From: JBCCDY01 sp039030555
GTDB taxonomy: Bacteria; Bacteroidota; Bacteroidia; Cytophagales; Cyclobacteriaceae
NCBI GenBank assembly: GCA_039030555.1
Contig: JBCCDY010000017.1
Coordinates: 1-64,000 of the forward strand
Reading direction: 5' to 3'
DNA length: 64,000 bases
Made by a program: the position numbers and the translations under genes. Positions within the stretch are counted from its first letter, which is position 1; every line of letters begins with the position of its first letter. This document shows positions 18,042 through 27,017 of the stretch, one piece after another. The notes under the pieces were generated by a model, which saw only the letters and a program-made list of their open reading frames with translations, made no database searches and was not told the DNA's origin.

Positions 18042-19181
18042 CTACAATGCTTTCATCACTTTGGACACCATCTCTCCTATTTTGGAAGGCTCTAACCACC
18101 GCGTAACAATAACCAAATCGTTCTTTTGATCTACTATGATAAAGTTTCCTCCAAAACCTGCAGCATAAAAAATAGATTCATCCCCGACTTGTTCCCACTT
18201 CCTTTTCCCTTTATTGAGCCACCACATGTAACCATAACTTTCGTTAGCTTTTGATGATTGTTTAGCCATAGTGATCCACTCACTTGAAATTATTTGTTCT
18301 CCTTCCCATTTTCCATTTCTGGCAAACAATAACCCAAAACGTGCATGGTCTTCGGTACTGATAAACATACCACCACCTGAATGCCCTCCACCGCTAACGG
18401 ACTGCATGCTTATACCATCCACTAACGTAAAACTATGGTCGTAACCATACCACCTCCAAGTTGTAGAGGCCCCAATTTTATCCATAACATGCTCTTTTAG
18501 TATTTGAGGTAATGGTTTACGGAATGTCTGTAATAAACTATAAGCCAATACATTAACACGAACATCATTATACTCAAAATAAGTGCCTGGTTCTTTAAGT
18601 TCTCTATATTTCCAATCATCTGTACCACCTTCCTTTGGAGGTCTATCTGCCCAGTCTTTCACTCCAAAGAGTTCGCCCGACCAGTCCGAAGATTGCGTTA
18701 ATAAATGATCCCATGAGATCTTCGAGTTGTGCTTGCCCAGAAACGTACCATCCCAAACGTGGTGTTCCACTTTATCGTTTACATTACTAATCAAACCTCT
18801 ATCTAAAGCCAAACCTGCTACGGTAGAGAGGTAGCTTTTAGTTACACTAAAAGTCATATCAACCCGATCCGTATCTCCCCATTGAGCCACTATATAACCG
18901 TCCTTTAAGATCATTCCGGAAGGCTTTCCCCTTTTCTTGGTTGGTCCTAATATTTCATGAAAGGGTTCACTGGCAAAACCTTTCAAAATTGCTATTCTTA
19001 GATCCCTCGATCCTGAGTACTCATTTTCCATAGCAAACTGAATGGCTTCATCTATTGCTTTTTCATTTAGCTTAAGCTCATCAGGATTTTTGCTAGTCCA
19101 TTCCAGTTCGGGGTAGTATTTCTGTGAAAAACTTGAAAAACCTACGGTTAGACCTAGAATTAGAAGTAGAGCATGTTTCAT
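18042..19181 (-). CDS. secreted serine hydrolase, beta-lactamase/class C type
   Basis: 379 residues with a signal peptide (MKHALLLILGLTVGFSSFSQ). The SxxK nucleophile motif is SVTK at 112-115. YNDVRVN supplies the Tyr-x-Asn-like element. The third motif is represented by GGHSGGG and by FYAAGFGG near the C terminus rather than KTG. This is the Beta-lactamase (PF00144) family, which in Bacteroidota mostly contains esterases, D-aminopeptidases and peptidases acting in the periplasm rather than antibiotic-degrading enzymes. The gene ends just before the start region of the big hybrid kinase gene on the same strand, with an 85-base gap. No resistance role is implied. Confidence 0.85.
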   Translation of the reverse strand: MKHALLLILGLTVGFSSFSQKYYPELEWTSKNPDELKLNEKAIDEAIQFAMENEYSGSRDLRIAILKGFASEPFHEILGPTKKRGKPSGMILKDGYIVAQWGDTDRVDMTFSVTKSYLSTVAGLALDRGLISNVNDKVEHHVWDGTFLGKHNSKISWDHLLTQSSDWSGELFGVKDWADRPPKEGGTDDWKYRELKEPGTYFEYNDVRVNVLAYSLLQTFRKPLPQILKEHVMDKIGASTTWRWYGYDHSFTLVDGISMQSVSGGGHSGGGMFISTEDHARFGLLFARNGKWEGEQIISSEWITMAKQSSKANESYGYMWWLNKGKRKWEQVGDESIFYAAGFGGNFIIVDQKNDLVIVTRWLEPSKIGEMVSKVMKAL

Positions 19182-19374
19182 ATCGATTATCTGAATTTAT
19201 ACTTAGCAAATTAGGATATAATACTGAATAACTAGTTGACTTAAAGTTGTTTGATCTTCAATCCGATTCTTTTAAGCTCTTTTAGAGTCCAGTTAAACAC
19301 TCTCATAAGAGTTTAGGTTAATTTTACACTTTGTGTAATAAGTATTTTGATCACTCAGGAAATCATGATCATTA

Positions 19375-19679
19375 TTATATCTTTTTTTGATGGAAATGGT
19401 ATTGACGTTAGCAAATTAGGGCTTCAAGTTGTGGGTGGCTAAATTATTATTGGTTTACTCATCTTTTTGTTAAAGAAACCAACCCTTTCGAAAGTATTTA
19501 TAGTGGCTCTATACTTACTCAGATCGGAGAATTCGGCTTCATACTTACATCTCGGTTATCATGCAAATATTATTTCGGAATATAGTTATCAACTGATCAT
19601 CATCGTGATTTCCATAACGATATTGGTAAGTCCTTTTTGGGTATTATTGACTCAAAAGCTCATTGGTCTCAAGTCTTGA
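19375..19679 (+). pseudogene. decayed C-terminal fragment of a Kef-type (CPA2) cation:proton antiporter
   Basis: Two frames together spell the conserved end of a KefB/CPA2 membrane domain: SILTQIGEFGFILTS from 19511, then after a 1-base frame change HANIISEYSYQLIIIVISI and ILVSPFWVLLTQKLIGLKS to a stop at 19679. QIGEF is the hallmark of the family. Upstream, DVSKLGLQVVG and a TAA at 19441 fit a further decayed piece. There is no start, no N-terminal part and no TrkA-N domain. The surrounding 706-base gap (19182-19887) holds no intact gene. A related fragment lies at 21355-21549. Confidence 0.65.
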
Positions 19680-19887
19680 TTTTAATGTAGCTGAAGGTTT
19701 TTATAATTTATCTGTTTAGAACTTAATATTATTTTTGAGATACTAGAAGGTTTTTTTTGTTCAAAAGTAGAGTAATTAGCTTTTAAAAGTCTGAAATCAG
19801 CTTTTTCATTACAAAAGTCTCTTTGTTGACTAACTTTAAGAAGAAGTAAAATCATTTTTTCTTAAATAGCGCGCTAATTCTACTATC

Positions 19888-21225
19888 ATGAAAAATAAAG
19901 ATATCTATTACGTATTAAGCCTAATCGCCTTACTTTTATTTAAATGTTCTTCCACTGATGAAGAACCTCTCCCAATTTTAGATTTTTCGTCATCGGAAAC
20001 ACAAATATCCGTGGGAAGACCAATAGTATTTCAAAACGAATCAGTTGGTTTTGAAAATTTTATATGGAATTTTGGAGATGGGAATACCTCAACAGAATTA
20101 AATCCCACTCATACATATGATTCAATAGGTACGTTCCAAATTTCTCTTAGTGGCACGTCAATAAGTACTAATCAAACTGAGATTATTAATACAAATATAA
20201 TTGTTAGACTTTTTGTAGATGTAACAACTGAGTCCAATACATTTCCTGTTAATTTTCTAATTGGAGACGCAGTGCTTTTTTTAACTAACGATTCAGATTC
20301 AGGTGCTATCGTATGGGGCGAAGATATCGTTTCTGAAACAAGCGGTCCTGTTTTCCGAGCACACACAATAGATGGTGAACTACAATTAGTAGAATCTAGG
20401 ACTGTTTCGGAAGAAACACCTTTATCCATCAATACTTTTAATAATAGATTCTCATTCAATGTATTCTCCGGATTTATAACAGGAACGCTCGATTTCAACG
20501 AGATTAAAAACAATGAACTAGTTTTTAACAGATTTTTCTTCAACAGTGATTTGATTCCATTGAATAATAATGAGATTTTAACGGGCTCAGTCAGTAATAT
20601 TAATGATAGTCAAATCATACTAAATAAATACGATAATGATGGGAATTTAACTCAGGAGAATGATTCCACTTTAGGAGGAGGAGTGCAACGTATTATTTCA
20701 ACAGTAGAGATGTTTGAAATAGAAAACGAAGCTTATCTAATCACTATCATAAGAGAAGATGAGCAGGAAAGCCTAGTTATTTTTTCGATAGATGATAATC
20801 TCAACATAATTAATAGGAATCTATTAACAATAAATACAGAATTAAATGATGATAATCGCTTGTCAATCTCTTTTACAGATGAAAGAACACTATATGTCAA
20901 TATAATAGGATTCAACCCGAGTAACTCCACAATTATTTCAGTTGACATAAATAATTTCACTGTAATTGATGAATTCAATGTTTTAAATCAATCGGGAGAA
21001 CCTGTTTTAGTTGAAGATTTAACATCTTTTGATCAAGACAATGCTATCATCTTAACTATTGGGGAAATTATTTTGAGAAACGTGAAAACAAAAGATGTAA
21101 CAATGATAACTGACTTTAGAGGTGGAAATGCAATTACAAAACTTTCAGATAAGTCTTATTTAATGGCAAGACCGCTTTCAGAATCTGATAATGAAATCGA
21201 AGTTGTTAAGATCAATTTCGAATAA
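19888..21225 (+). CDS. lipoprotein with PKD domain
   Basis: 445 residues. The N terminus (LIALLLFKC) is a lipoprotein signal with the lipobox Cys near residue 20. A PKD domain follows at about 30-100 with its signature NFGDGNTS and NPTHTYDSIGTF. The remaining 340 residues are beta-rich and low in complexity (Asn/Ile/Leu-rich) without a domain I recognise; a beta-propeller-like fold is possible. PKD domains usually mediate protein or glycan contacts on the surface. The gene stands alone, flanked by two Kef-antiporter remnants and closed by a terminator, so it may have been placed here by a rearrangement. Confidence 0.75.
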   Translation: MKNKDIYYVLSLIALLLFKCSSTDEEPLPILDFSSSETQISVGRPIVFQNESVGFENFIWNFGDGNTSTELNPTHTYDSIGTFQISLSGTSISTNQTEIINTNIIVRLFVDVTTESNTFPVNFLIGDAVLFLTNDSDSGAIVWGEDIVSETSGPVFRAHTIDGELQLVESRTVSEETPLSINTFNNRFSFNVFSGFITGTLDFNEIKNNELVFNRFFFNSDLIPLNNNEILTGSVSNINDSQIILNKYDNDGNLTQENDSTLGGGVQRIISTVEMFEIENEAYLITIIREDEQESLVIFSIDDNLNIINRNLLTINTELNDDNRLSISFTDERTLYVNIIGFNPSNSTIISVDINNFTVIDEFNVLNQSGEPVLVEDLTSFDQDNAIILTIGEIILRNVKTKDVTMITDFRGGNAITKLSDKSYLMARPLSESDNEIEVVKINFE

Positions 21226-21316
21226 GAATTAGAGGCTCAATAATAAATTGATGTCATTCTAGTCTTTGACTTACATGCGAAGGATTTTTTCTTGATTTTT
21301 CTTTACTTAAATAAAA

Positions 21317-21345
21317 CAAGAACCCTGTTTATTCTAGGGTTCTTG
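21317..21345 (+). terminator. terminator after the PKD lipoprotein gene
   Basis: CAAGAACCCT (21317-21326) pairs perfectly with AGGGTTCTTG (21336-21345) around a 9-base loop. It is flanked by A-rich sequence before and T-rich sequence after, so it may act in both directions. Confidence 0.65.
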
Positions 21346-21354
21346 CTTTAGTTT

Positions 21355-21549
21355 AAATGTTAGGTGCATTTGCAGTCAGACTTTTTTCCATGTTTCGCTG
21401 GAAACGAAATGGCTTCACAGTAGCCCTCATCCTTTCAGAGTAATTCTGATATCCGTATAGGATTTCTCATTGACTTTTTTTTGAAGAACTGGACTGTGAT
21501 CTTTTTAATGGCTTTATTGATTCAAAAGTTTATTAGGCTAAAATCTTGA
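21355..21549 (+). pseudogene. second decayed Kef-type antiporter tail
   Basis: A broken frame reads VRLFSMFRWKRNGFTVALIL and, after frame changes, NWTVIFLMALLIQKFIRLKS and a stop at 21549. The last 40 bases (21514-21553) match the end of the fragment at 19644-19683 in 33 of 40 positions, both coding LLxQKxIxLKS-stop. The first part fits the region before the QIGEF motif of CPA2 antiporters. No intact start or domain remains. The end lies about 50 bases before the AraC-type regulator start. Confidence 0.5.
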
Positions 21550-21600
21550 TTTTCATACATTTGAAACTTATTCTTTAAACTTGCTCGTATTTCAAAGTTT

Positions 21601-22734
21601 ATGAAATTTACAATACTTAATGTGTTAATCCTTTTTGGAATTACGCAGAGTTTTATAACCGGCTGTTTGATTCTGCTATCATCAAAAAGAAAATCTTTAG
21701 GAAATAGACTTTTCGCTCTTATCATACTTTCAGTAGGCTTATCACTTGTCCCATTTTTTATGGGTAACTCGGAGCTGGTTTTTAGAAGCCCCTACCTCAG
21801 CCTTCTACCTTTAGATTTTTCTCTTTTTATTTTCCCATTGGTTTATTTATTCCTTTATAAATTTCTAAAAAACAGTGAAGCACGTTACAAGAATTGTACT
21901 GGACATTTTATTGTACCGTCAATATTTTGGGTCTATGGTCTCTTTATATGGGTCTTAGTTTCTATATCGCCTGAAAACAAATTAGGTATAATTGAAGACT
22001 ACTTTTATTTAAAGATTAGCTCCATCCAGATATTCGCTTATCTTTTAATTTGTCTTTTTTATACCATACATATATTCCAACTAATCAAAGAATTGGATAC
22101 GATTGGTCTTAAAGCAACTCAGAAAACTCATGTTAAGTGGTTTAAGCTGATTGTAATTTCTTTGATACTAGGTTTTGCCCTTGATTTTTCGTCTGTGCTT
22201 CTTGGTAAGTATTTTGGTTATTGGAAAGGAAGCCCGCTAGATGAATGGTTGGGTATTCCTTTTTCTATTTTGGTTAAACTGTATTATGGAATTTTGACTT
22301 ATGCGATAGCCTTTTTCGGATACAATAAATTATCCCAGATTTCATTTTCAGATAGAAGAAGAAATGATCAGAACTTTCAAAAGTATAGGTCGAGAATTCT
22401 GGAAGCCGTAGAGGAACAAAGACTATATCTAGATCAAGACCTAACACTAAGTAAACTAGCGGTAAAGACTGGAATAAACAGTACTACGATTTCTGAAATC
22501 TTAAATACCGAGTTGAAAATTTCCTACAGCGATTTTATCAACCGGTATAGGGTTGATGAAGTAAAAAGGCGAATTTCGATAAATGACATTGAAAATTTTA
22601 CTTTAATGGCTCTTGCAGAAGAATCAGGTTTTAAATCAAAAACGACCTTCTATAGAGCATTCCAAAAATTTACCAATTCCTCTCCAAAAGACTTTATGAA
22701 AAAAAAAGATTTACTAAATCGTAAGGACTGCTAG
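21601..22734 (+). CDS. AraC-family regulator with N-terminal membrane domain
   Basis: 377 residues. Seven hydrophobic segments fill residues about 5-245. A C-terminal AraC/HTH_18 domain (about 265-375) shows LSKLAVKTGINSTTISEIL as the first helix-turn-helix and ALAEESGFKSKTTFYRAFQK with SPKDF as the second. This 7TM-AraC layout is frequent in Bacteroidota, where the regulator probably senses a membrane or external signal and binds DNA from the membrane. The next gene on the same strand codes for an LRR protein, with a perfect palindrome between them, so it may be a target; this is inference. Confidence 0.85.
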   Translation: MKFTILNVLILFGITQSFITGCLILLSSKRKSLGNRLFALIILSVGLSLVPFFMGNSELVFRSPYLSLLPLDFSLFIFPLVYLFLYKFLKNSEARYKNCTGHFIVPSIFWVYGLFIWVLVSISPENKLGIIEDYFYLKISSIQIFAYLLICLFYTIHIFQLIKELDTIGLKATQKTHVKWFKLIVISLILGFALDFSSVLLGKYFGYWKGSPLDEWLGIPFSILVKLYYGILTYAIAFFGYNKLSQISFSDRRRNDQNFQKYRSRILEAVEEQRLYLDQDLTLSKLAVKTGINSTTISEILNTELKISYSDFINRYRVDEVKRRISINDIENFTLMALAEESGFKSKTTFYRAFQKFTNSSPKDFMKKKDLLNRKDC

Positions 22735-22764
22735 CTTAATTTCTCGTTAAATTTCAATCCTTTT

Positions 22765-22787
22765 GTTTCATATCTATAATATGAAAC
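22765..22787. promoter_or_regulatory. perfect inverted repeat between AraC and LRR genes
   Basis: GTTTCATAT (22765-22773), loop CTATA, ATATGAAAC (22779-22787): nine perfect pairs starting 31 bases after the AraC-type stop codon and ending 55 bases before the LRR gene. It could be a weak AT-rich terminator (there is no T-tract) or an operator. Confidence 0.45.
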
Positions 22788-22842
22788 ACTCCAAACATCA
22801 GCTTATTCGTCAATAAGGATATTATTTTCGAAGATTAGCCTT

Positions 22843-24024
22843 ATGAAAAATTTAACACTTTTTACTTTAATCGTGCTTTATTGTTTTTCCGTATCTATTG
22901 GGACTCAGGCACAAGAAGCACTTATTAAAGACATTCGGCTAGAACAAGCCATTAGAGATTATTTGGATTGGCCCACTGGCAAAATCACAAAAGAAAGAAT
23001 AGGATCTCTTACCAGGCTGGTAGCATTTGGAAAAAATATAGAAAATCTTGACGGTCTTGAGTATGCTACCGAACTGACTCACTTATATCTTGATAACAAT
23101 CAAATCTCGGATTTAAAACCGATTAAAGACCTTAAGAATTTGGAGAATCTAAGTTTAAATGGAAACAAAATTGTTGATGTTTCGCCTTTATCAAATTTGG
23201 AGAATCTACTTAAACTTTCCCTCGATCGTAATGAAATTACTTCAATAAAAGATCTTAGTAATCTTCGAAAGTTGGAAAGTATAACCTTTAATTTTAATCA
23301 GATCGATGATATTTCCATAGTTGAGAACTGGAAGAATTTAACCCGTTTCAATATGGCATTCAATAAGATCTCAGATGTATCGTCTTTAAGTGAATTATTT
23401 AATCTAGTAGGAATCTGGATCCCTGATAATCAAGTGAGTGATATTTCCAGTCTTTATAACCTTACCGATTTGGAAGTGCTGATTCTTGAAAAAAACCCTG
23501 TCAAAGATATTGATGGAATAAATAAGCTTACCAAACTGGTTCAACTTAACCTAATGGATACTCAAATAGAGAATTTCAATCCGCTTTCAAAGCTACAAAA
23601 TGTCGGGGTCTTAGTATTAAGAGATAATGAAATCGAATCTATAGACTTTCTTAGAAATATGAAAAGCATCGAATGGCTTGATTTGAGGGATAATCATATA
23701 ACTAATATCGCACCTCTAAAGGATCTCACAGGCTTACAAAAGCTCTTTTTATCAAATAACAAGATTTATGACATTACCCCCCTCTCTAAGCATCATAATC
23801 TATATTGGTTACTTGTGGAAAACAACGACGTTAATAGTCTGTGGCCGTTATACGATTTAAATCTTACAGACTTAAAGTACTCTAACCGTTCCAAAAAATC
23901 CTCCGAAAACGAAGTGGTCATAAATAAACTCAAGGAAAACAATGTAAACGTAAACCCAGAAGAAGAATTTAACTCCGTTTTTAGCAAAGCTCCCGGCTGG
24001 CGCAAAAAATATATGGGTGAATAG
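22843..24024 (+). CDS. secreted leucine-rich repeat protein (internalin-type LRR)
   Basis: 393 residues with a signal peptide ending near GTQAQ. The short cap region IRLEQAIRDYLDWPTGKIT resembles the start of internalin-type LRR proteins. About 12 repeats of 22 residues follow (pattern LxxLxxLxLxxNxIxDIxxL), up to residue about 340. The tail (SEDEVVINKLKENNVNVNP-like end) is non-repetitive and has no sorting domain or membrane anchor. LRRs of this class form a curved surface for protein binding. It is probably exported to the periplasm or cell surface; partner unknown. It may be controlled by the preceding membrane-bound AraC regulator. Confidence 0.85.
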   Translation: MKNLTLFTLIVLYCFSVSIGTQAQEALIKDIRLEQAIRDYLDWPTGKITKERIGSLTRLVAFGKNIENLDGLEYATELTHLYLDNNQISDLKPIKDLKNLENLSLNGNKIVDVSPLSNLENLLKLSLDRNEITSIKDLSNLRKLESITFNFNQIDDISIVENWKNLTRFNMAFNKISDVSSLSELFNLVGIWIPDNQVSDISSLYNLTDLEVLILEKNPVKDIDGINKLTKLVQLNLMDTQIENFNPLSKLQNVGVLVLRDNEIESIDFLRNMKSIEWLDLRDNHITNIAPLKDLTGLQKLFLSNNKIYDITPLSKHHNLYWLLVENNDVNSLWPLYDLNLTDLKYSNRSKKSSENEVVINKLKENNVNVNPEEEFNSVFSKAPGWRKKYMGE

Positions 24025-24284
24025 CCCTAAAAGTGAAAGTAAAAGATAAACAGTACTTATTTATTGCCTAAGGAATTGAATTATATTTTTCAATTATAAA
24101 CCTGAGAACATAGTAGCATGGTTTATTTGATATAGGAATAAACTGTTTTGAGGAATTGGATAAGAGATTTATTTATGCTGTAAGACAGAAATGAAAGTTA
24201 GTGTATAAGATGGAGAAGTAAACTAAGTTATTCTATCGTAGTTAGGGATATCGAACAAATTGATTAATAGCCTAAAATAAAAAA

Positions 24285-24309
24285 GGAGAAGGTTTCTACC
24301 TGAAGCTCC
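24285..24309 (-). terminator. terminator of the TPR-protein gene
   Basis: On the minus strand, GGAG and AGGT pair with ACCT and CTCC around a 4-base loop, followed by seven T residues. The hairpin overlaps the stop codon at 24296-24298. Confidence 0.55.
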
Positions 24310-24661
24310 TGAAACAAGATTTTATGTCCGATTCCTTCAAGTTAGAACTCTCTAAATAATCTTCGGCAGCTTGCGCGTTTATGACTGAAGCTTCTAAAAG
24401 ATCGTTCATAGATTTTTCGCAATTCCCCATCAATGCCCACAAATTTGATCTTTCAATATAGGCGGATACATTTTTTGGATTTGCTTCTATAATTCTATCG
24501 AAACATTGCTTAGCCATTTCATAATCATGATTATCAATATAGGCCTTTCCTTTATTCAGAAGATCATCATTAGATGCTGATGAAGCAGAGGTAATACCAA
24601 TGCACGTCAGGATAGTTAAAATTATGAGTATCCAATCTAATTTCATCTTCTGTGTCTTCAT
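24296..24661 (-). CDS. small exported TPR-repeat protein
   Basis: 121 residues. The N-terminal hydrophobic segment (LDWILIILTILTCIGITSAS) is a signal peptide or anchor. About two and a half TPR motifs follow: LLNKGKAYIDNHDYEMAKQC, IIEANPKNVSAYIERSNLWA, and NCEKSMNDLLEASVINAQAA. TPRs mediate protein contacts; partner unknown. The gene stands alone with its own terminator. It lacks any catalytic domain. Confidence 0.75.
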   Translation of the reverse strand: MKTQKMKLDWILIILTILTCIGITSASSASNDDLLNKGKAYIDNHDYEMAKQCFDRIIEANPKNVSAYIERSNLWALMGNCEKSMNDLLEASVINAQAAEDYLESSNLKESDIKSCFRSFR

Positions 24662-24980
24662 TGTAGTATCTATATATAATTCAAGAGTATAATTGTTAAA
24701 CGTTAATAGCTTTACTATTGTTATAACAAGTTACTCTTAGAACGTACGATAGAGTTACCATTTTTGATTAAAAACTTACACAGCTAATAAAAGGGTTGTT
24801 TCTACGTGCCGTTTAGCCGGTTTATAAAGTCTACTGCGAAAGATTTAAGGATTACTTACGGTGAATCTTAAATAGTTAAATGATTGGCTTAGCTTGATTT
24901 GTACTTATTTTTTTTGAAAAGCTAATACAAGGAAGCATTTGAAAGTATACGCACATCAATCAAATTCTGACTTTAAACCT
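24662..24980. other. 319-bp intergenic region, nothing recognised
   Basis: AT-rich sequence between two minus-strand genes. It must hold the promoter of the TPR gene. No gene, hairpin terminator or repeat was found. Confidence 0.3.
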
Positions 24981-25379
24981 TTAAACACTGAAATTCCTAT
25001 CGTACTTAGATAAATAATTCCTATAAGCTAAAACCCACCAAATCAGTAAAGGGTGTACAATGATTAATCTAACCCACCCTACCCAGACAGGTACGCACAA
25101 AGAACCTTCAAAACATCCACCGGCTTGGATCATCCAAATGTGAGAAGGTATAAATGCCAGAAGCATCGCAACCAGGAAGTAAGTTGACATTAGTCTTGTT
25201 TTCTCAGGTATAAGCAATACTCCTAGAATAATTTCAATGGCTCCACTTAGGTAATTGATGCCCTCAGGGAAGACAAAATATGGTGGGATTAAGGGAATGT
25301 AAAATGAAGGATTGACAAAATGATTAACTCCTGCTAAAATGTAAAAGCCAACTAACAAATAAAATCCAATTTTTCTCAT
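24981..25379 (-). CDS. DoxX-like membrane protein
   Basis: 132 residues with four membrane segments. The pattern GFYILAGVNHFVNPSFYIPLIP, then LSGAIEIILGVLLI, FIPSHIWMI and a Trp-rich last helix match DoxX/MauE-like small membrane proteins. Family members are proposed to act in quinone-linked redox or in membrane stress responses, but the activity here is unknown. It lies 15 bases downstream of the CorA gene on the same strand and is probably last in an operon with it. Confidence 0.75.
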   Translation of the reverse strand: MRKIGFYLLVGFYILAGVNHFVNPSFYIPLIPPYFVFPEGINYLSGAIEIILGVLLIPEKTRLMSTYFLVAMLLAFIPSHIWMIQAGGCFEGSLCVPVWVGWVRLIIVHPLLIWWVLAYRNYLSKYDRNFSV

Positions 25380-25394
25380 CTATGCACTCAATTT

Positions 25395-26525
25395 CTAAAG
25401 CCAACCTTTTCTCTTAAAATATACAAGCATCCCAATAAAGATTATACCCATGACTCCCCATACTGTAAAGTAGCCATATTTAAATTGCAACTCAGGCATA
25501 TAGTTAAAATTCATTCCGTAAACACCTGCTATAAACGTTAATGGAATAAAGGTAGTGGCAACAGTGGTAAGCACCTTCATAGTTTCATTCATCTTCTGAC
25601 TTAGAGACGAGAAGTAAATATTCGTGAGGCTTTCTAAAGATTTTATAGTGGAATCTATTTCTTCCACGGCGCTCATGCACGTATTCAGAACCTCCTTATA
25701 GTATTTATTATTCTCTTTCAAAACAAAGGCCGTTTGCCGTTTTGATAGAATTCTTAGAGCATCCTTAAATGGATTTAAGGCCTTTTTAATCATTTCGGAA
25801 CTTTGTTTCATTTGCTCTAGCCTAACCAGTGCCTCCTGTTTTGGCTCTTTGAAAACCATTTTTTCCAATTCATTGACTTCAAGGCCAATCTGCTCAATAG
25901 TTTCAAAGTAGTTATCCAGAATAGCATCCAAAAGCTGAAAAACCAGAAAATCAGCTGTTCTTTTTCTAATTAAACCCAGATTGTCTTCAATCTTATTTCT
26001 AATATGATCGAAATGATCGCTGATTTCTTCCTGAAATGAGATTACAAACCCGTACCCTAGTATAAAGGACAATTGTTCCACCTTAAAGCCATCAACCTCA
26101 TCTTTCAAAATTGATTTTATACTAAAGAAAATATAGTGATCGTACTCTTCAACCTTTGGGCGAAGCGTGGTGTCCAGTACTTGTCTTACCGTGATGCGAT
26201 CTAGTTTTAGCGATTCTCCGAGTTCCTTGGTTAAATCTACTTCATGTAGACCATGGAAGTTCAACCAGTAAATCTTACTGTCTTCTTTTTTGGGGAACAT
26301 ATCGAATTCTTTGATCCCCTCAATAAGGTCGTAAGTATCTTTGTCAAACTTATAAAGTTGCGTTTCAACCTTTTCAAGCTTTTTTTCTCCAATAAAGGTT
26401 ATTTCAGCTTTACCTTTTGCAGTACTTTTTTGAGCTGAATAAAGAGTATTGGGAAGGCTTATTAAGGTTTTAAGGCGGGAGACCAAAAGCTTATCAGGGC
26501 GGGTTACATCGAACTGCTTTTTCAT
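25395..26525 (-). CDS. corA: magnesium/cobalt transporter CorA
   Basis: 376 residues. A large cytoplasmic alpha/beta N-terminal domain and long stalk helix precede two C-terminal membrane helices. The selectivity-filter motif YGMNF, followed by the MPEL signature, lies between them, and the C terminus is basic (KRKGWL). CorA forms a pentameric channel importing Mg2+ (also Co2+/Ni2+). Length fits the family. Neighbouring DoxX, DUF2214 and RskA-type genes on the same strand suggest an envelope-stress-related operon, which is inference. Confidence 0.93.
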   Translation of the reverse strand: MKKQFDVTRPDKLLVSRLKTLISLPNTLYSAQKSTAKGKAEITFIGEKKLEKVETQLYKFDKDTYDLIEGIKEFDMFPKKEDSKIYWLNFHGLHEVDLTKELGESLKLDRITVRQVLDTTLRPKVEEYDHYIFFSIKSILKDEVDGFKVEQLSFILGYGFVISFQEEISDHFDHIRNKIEDNLGLIRKRTADFLVFQLLDAILDNYFETIEQIGLEVNELEKMVFKEPKQEALVRLEQMKQSSEMIKKALNPFKDALRILSKRQTAFVLKENNKYYKEVLNTCMSAVEEIDSTIKSLESLTNIYFSSLSQKMNETMKVLTTVATTFIPLTFIAGVYGMNFNYMPELQFKYGYFTVWGVMGIIFIGMLVYFKRKGWL

Positions 26526-26578
26526 AAAATTGAATTAGATACCCTCATAAAAGCCGATATTTCTAGGCAAGCAGTTTA

Positions 26579-27013
26579 CTAACCTATTCCATAAGCCATC
26601 AATGAAGCTAACATAGGTATCACAAAAAGTATAGCCAACTCTATTCTTATGGCTCGAATAATATTTTTAGGAATATCAACATTTTCGTCCAAATCACCTT
26701 TACGATTTTTAACAAAGAAAATGGTGGGATAAAGAGAAATGAGTCCTACTAAAATAAACAAACCAATTTTAGTATAGAAGACGTGATTTCCTGTGTAGAA
26801 CTCCGGAGGTTTACCAACCCAAAACCATAGCGATAGGCCGGCGAGTACCGTAATGATAGATGCTGCTCCATAAATTCCATCAAAAACAGCTATTTTTTTT
26901 ATTTGAGCTCTGGTTAAAGTACGCTTTACCAAAACTAACTCGGCAACTACCATGGAGAATACTAGTAATATTCCAATAAAATGAAGGTATCTCACCAGTA
27001 TTAAAGTAGACAT
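26579..27013 (-). CDS. DUF2214 family integral membrane protein
   Basis: 144 residues, four membrane segments. LVRYLHFIGILLVFSMVVAE at the N terminus, then GIYGAASIITVLAGLSLWF and FYTKIGLFILVGLISLYPT, is the DUF2214 pattern. Family function is unknown; some related proteins sit next to redox or cytochrome genes. Its start is 4 bases from the stop codon of the RskA-type gene, so translation may be coupled. Confidence 0.75.
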   Translation of the reverse strand: MSTLILVRYLHFIGILLVFSMVVAELVLVKRTLTRAQIKKIAVFDGIYGAASIITVLAGLSLWFWVGKPPEFYTGNHVFYTKIGLFILVGLISLYPTIFFVKNRKGDLDENVDIPKNIIRAIRIELAILFVIPMLASLMAYGIG

Positions 27014-27017
27014 ATAT

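Noticed and set aside
18042..19181. Antibiotic beta-lactamase
   Set aside because: SxxK is present but the KTG box is replaced; the family is mostly esterases/peptidases in this phylum.
19467..19679. Small 70-residue protein gene
   Set aside because: An apparently open frame, but the QIGEF motif is read in another frame, so it is a decayed Kef fragment.
20172..20543. 123-codon minus-strand frame
   Set aside because: Antisense to the PKD lipoprotein gene, Ser/Leu-rich with no recognisable similarity.
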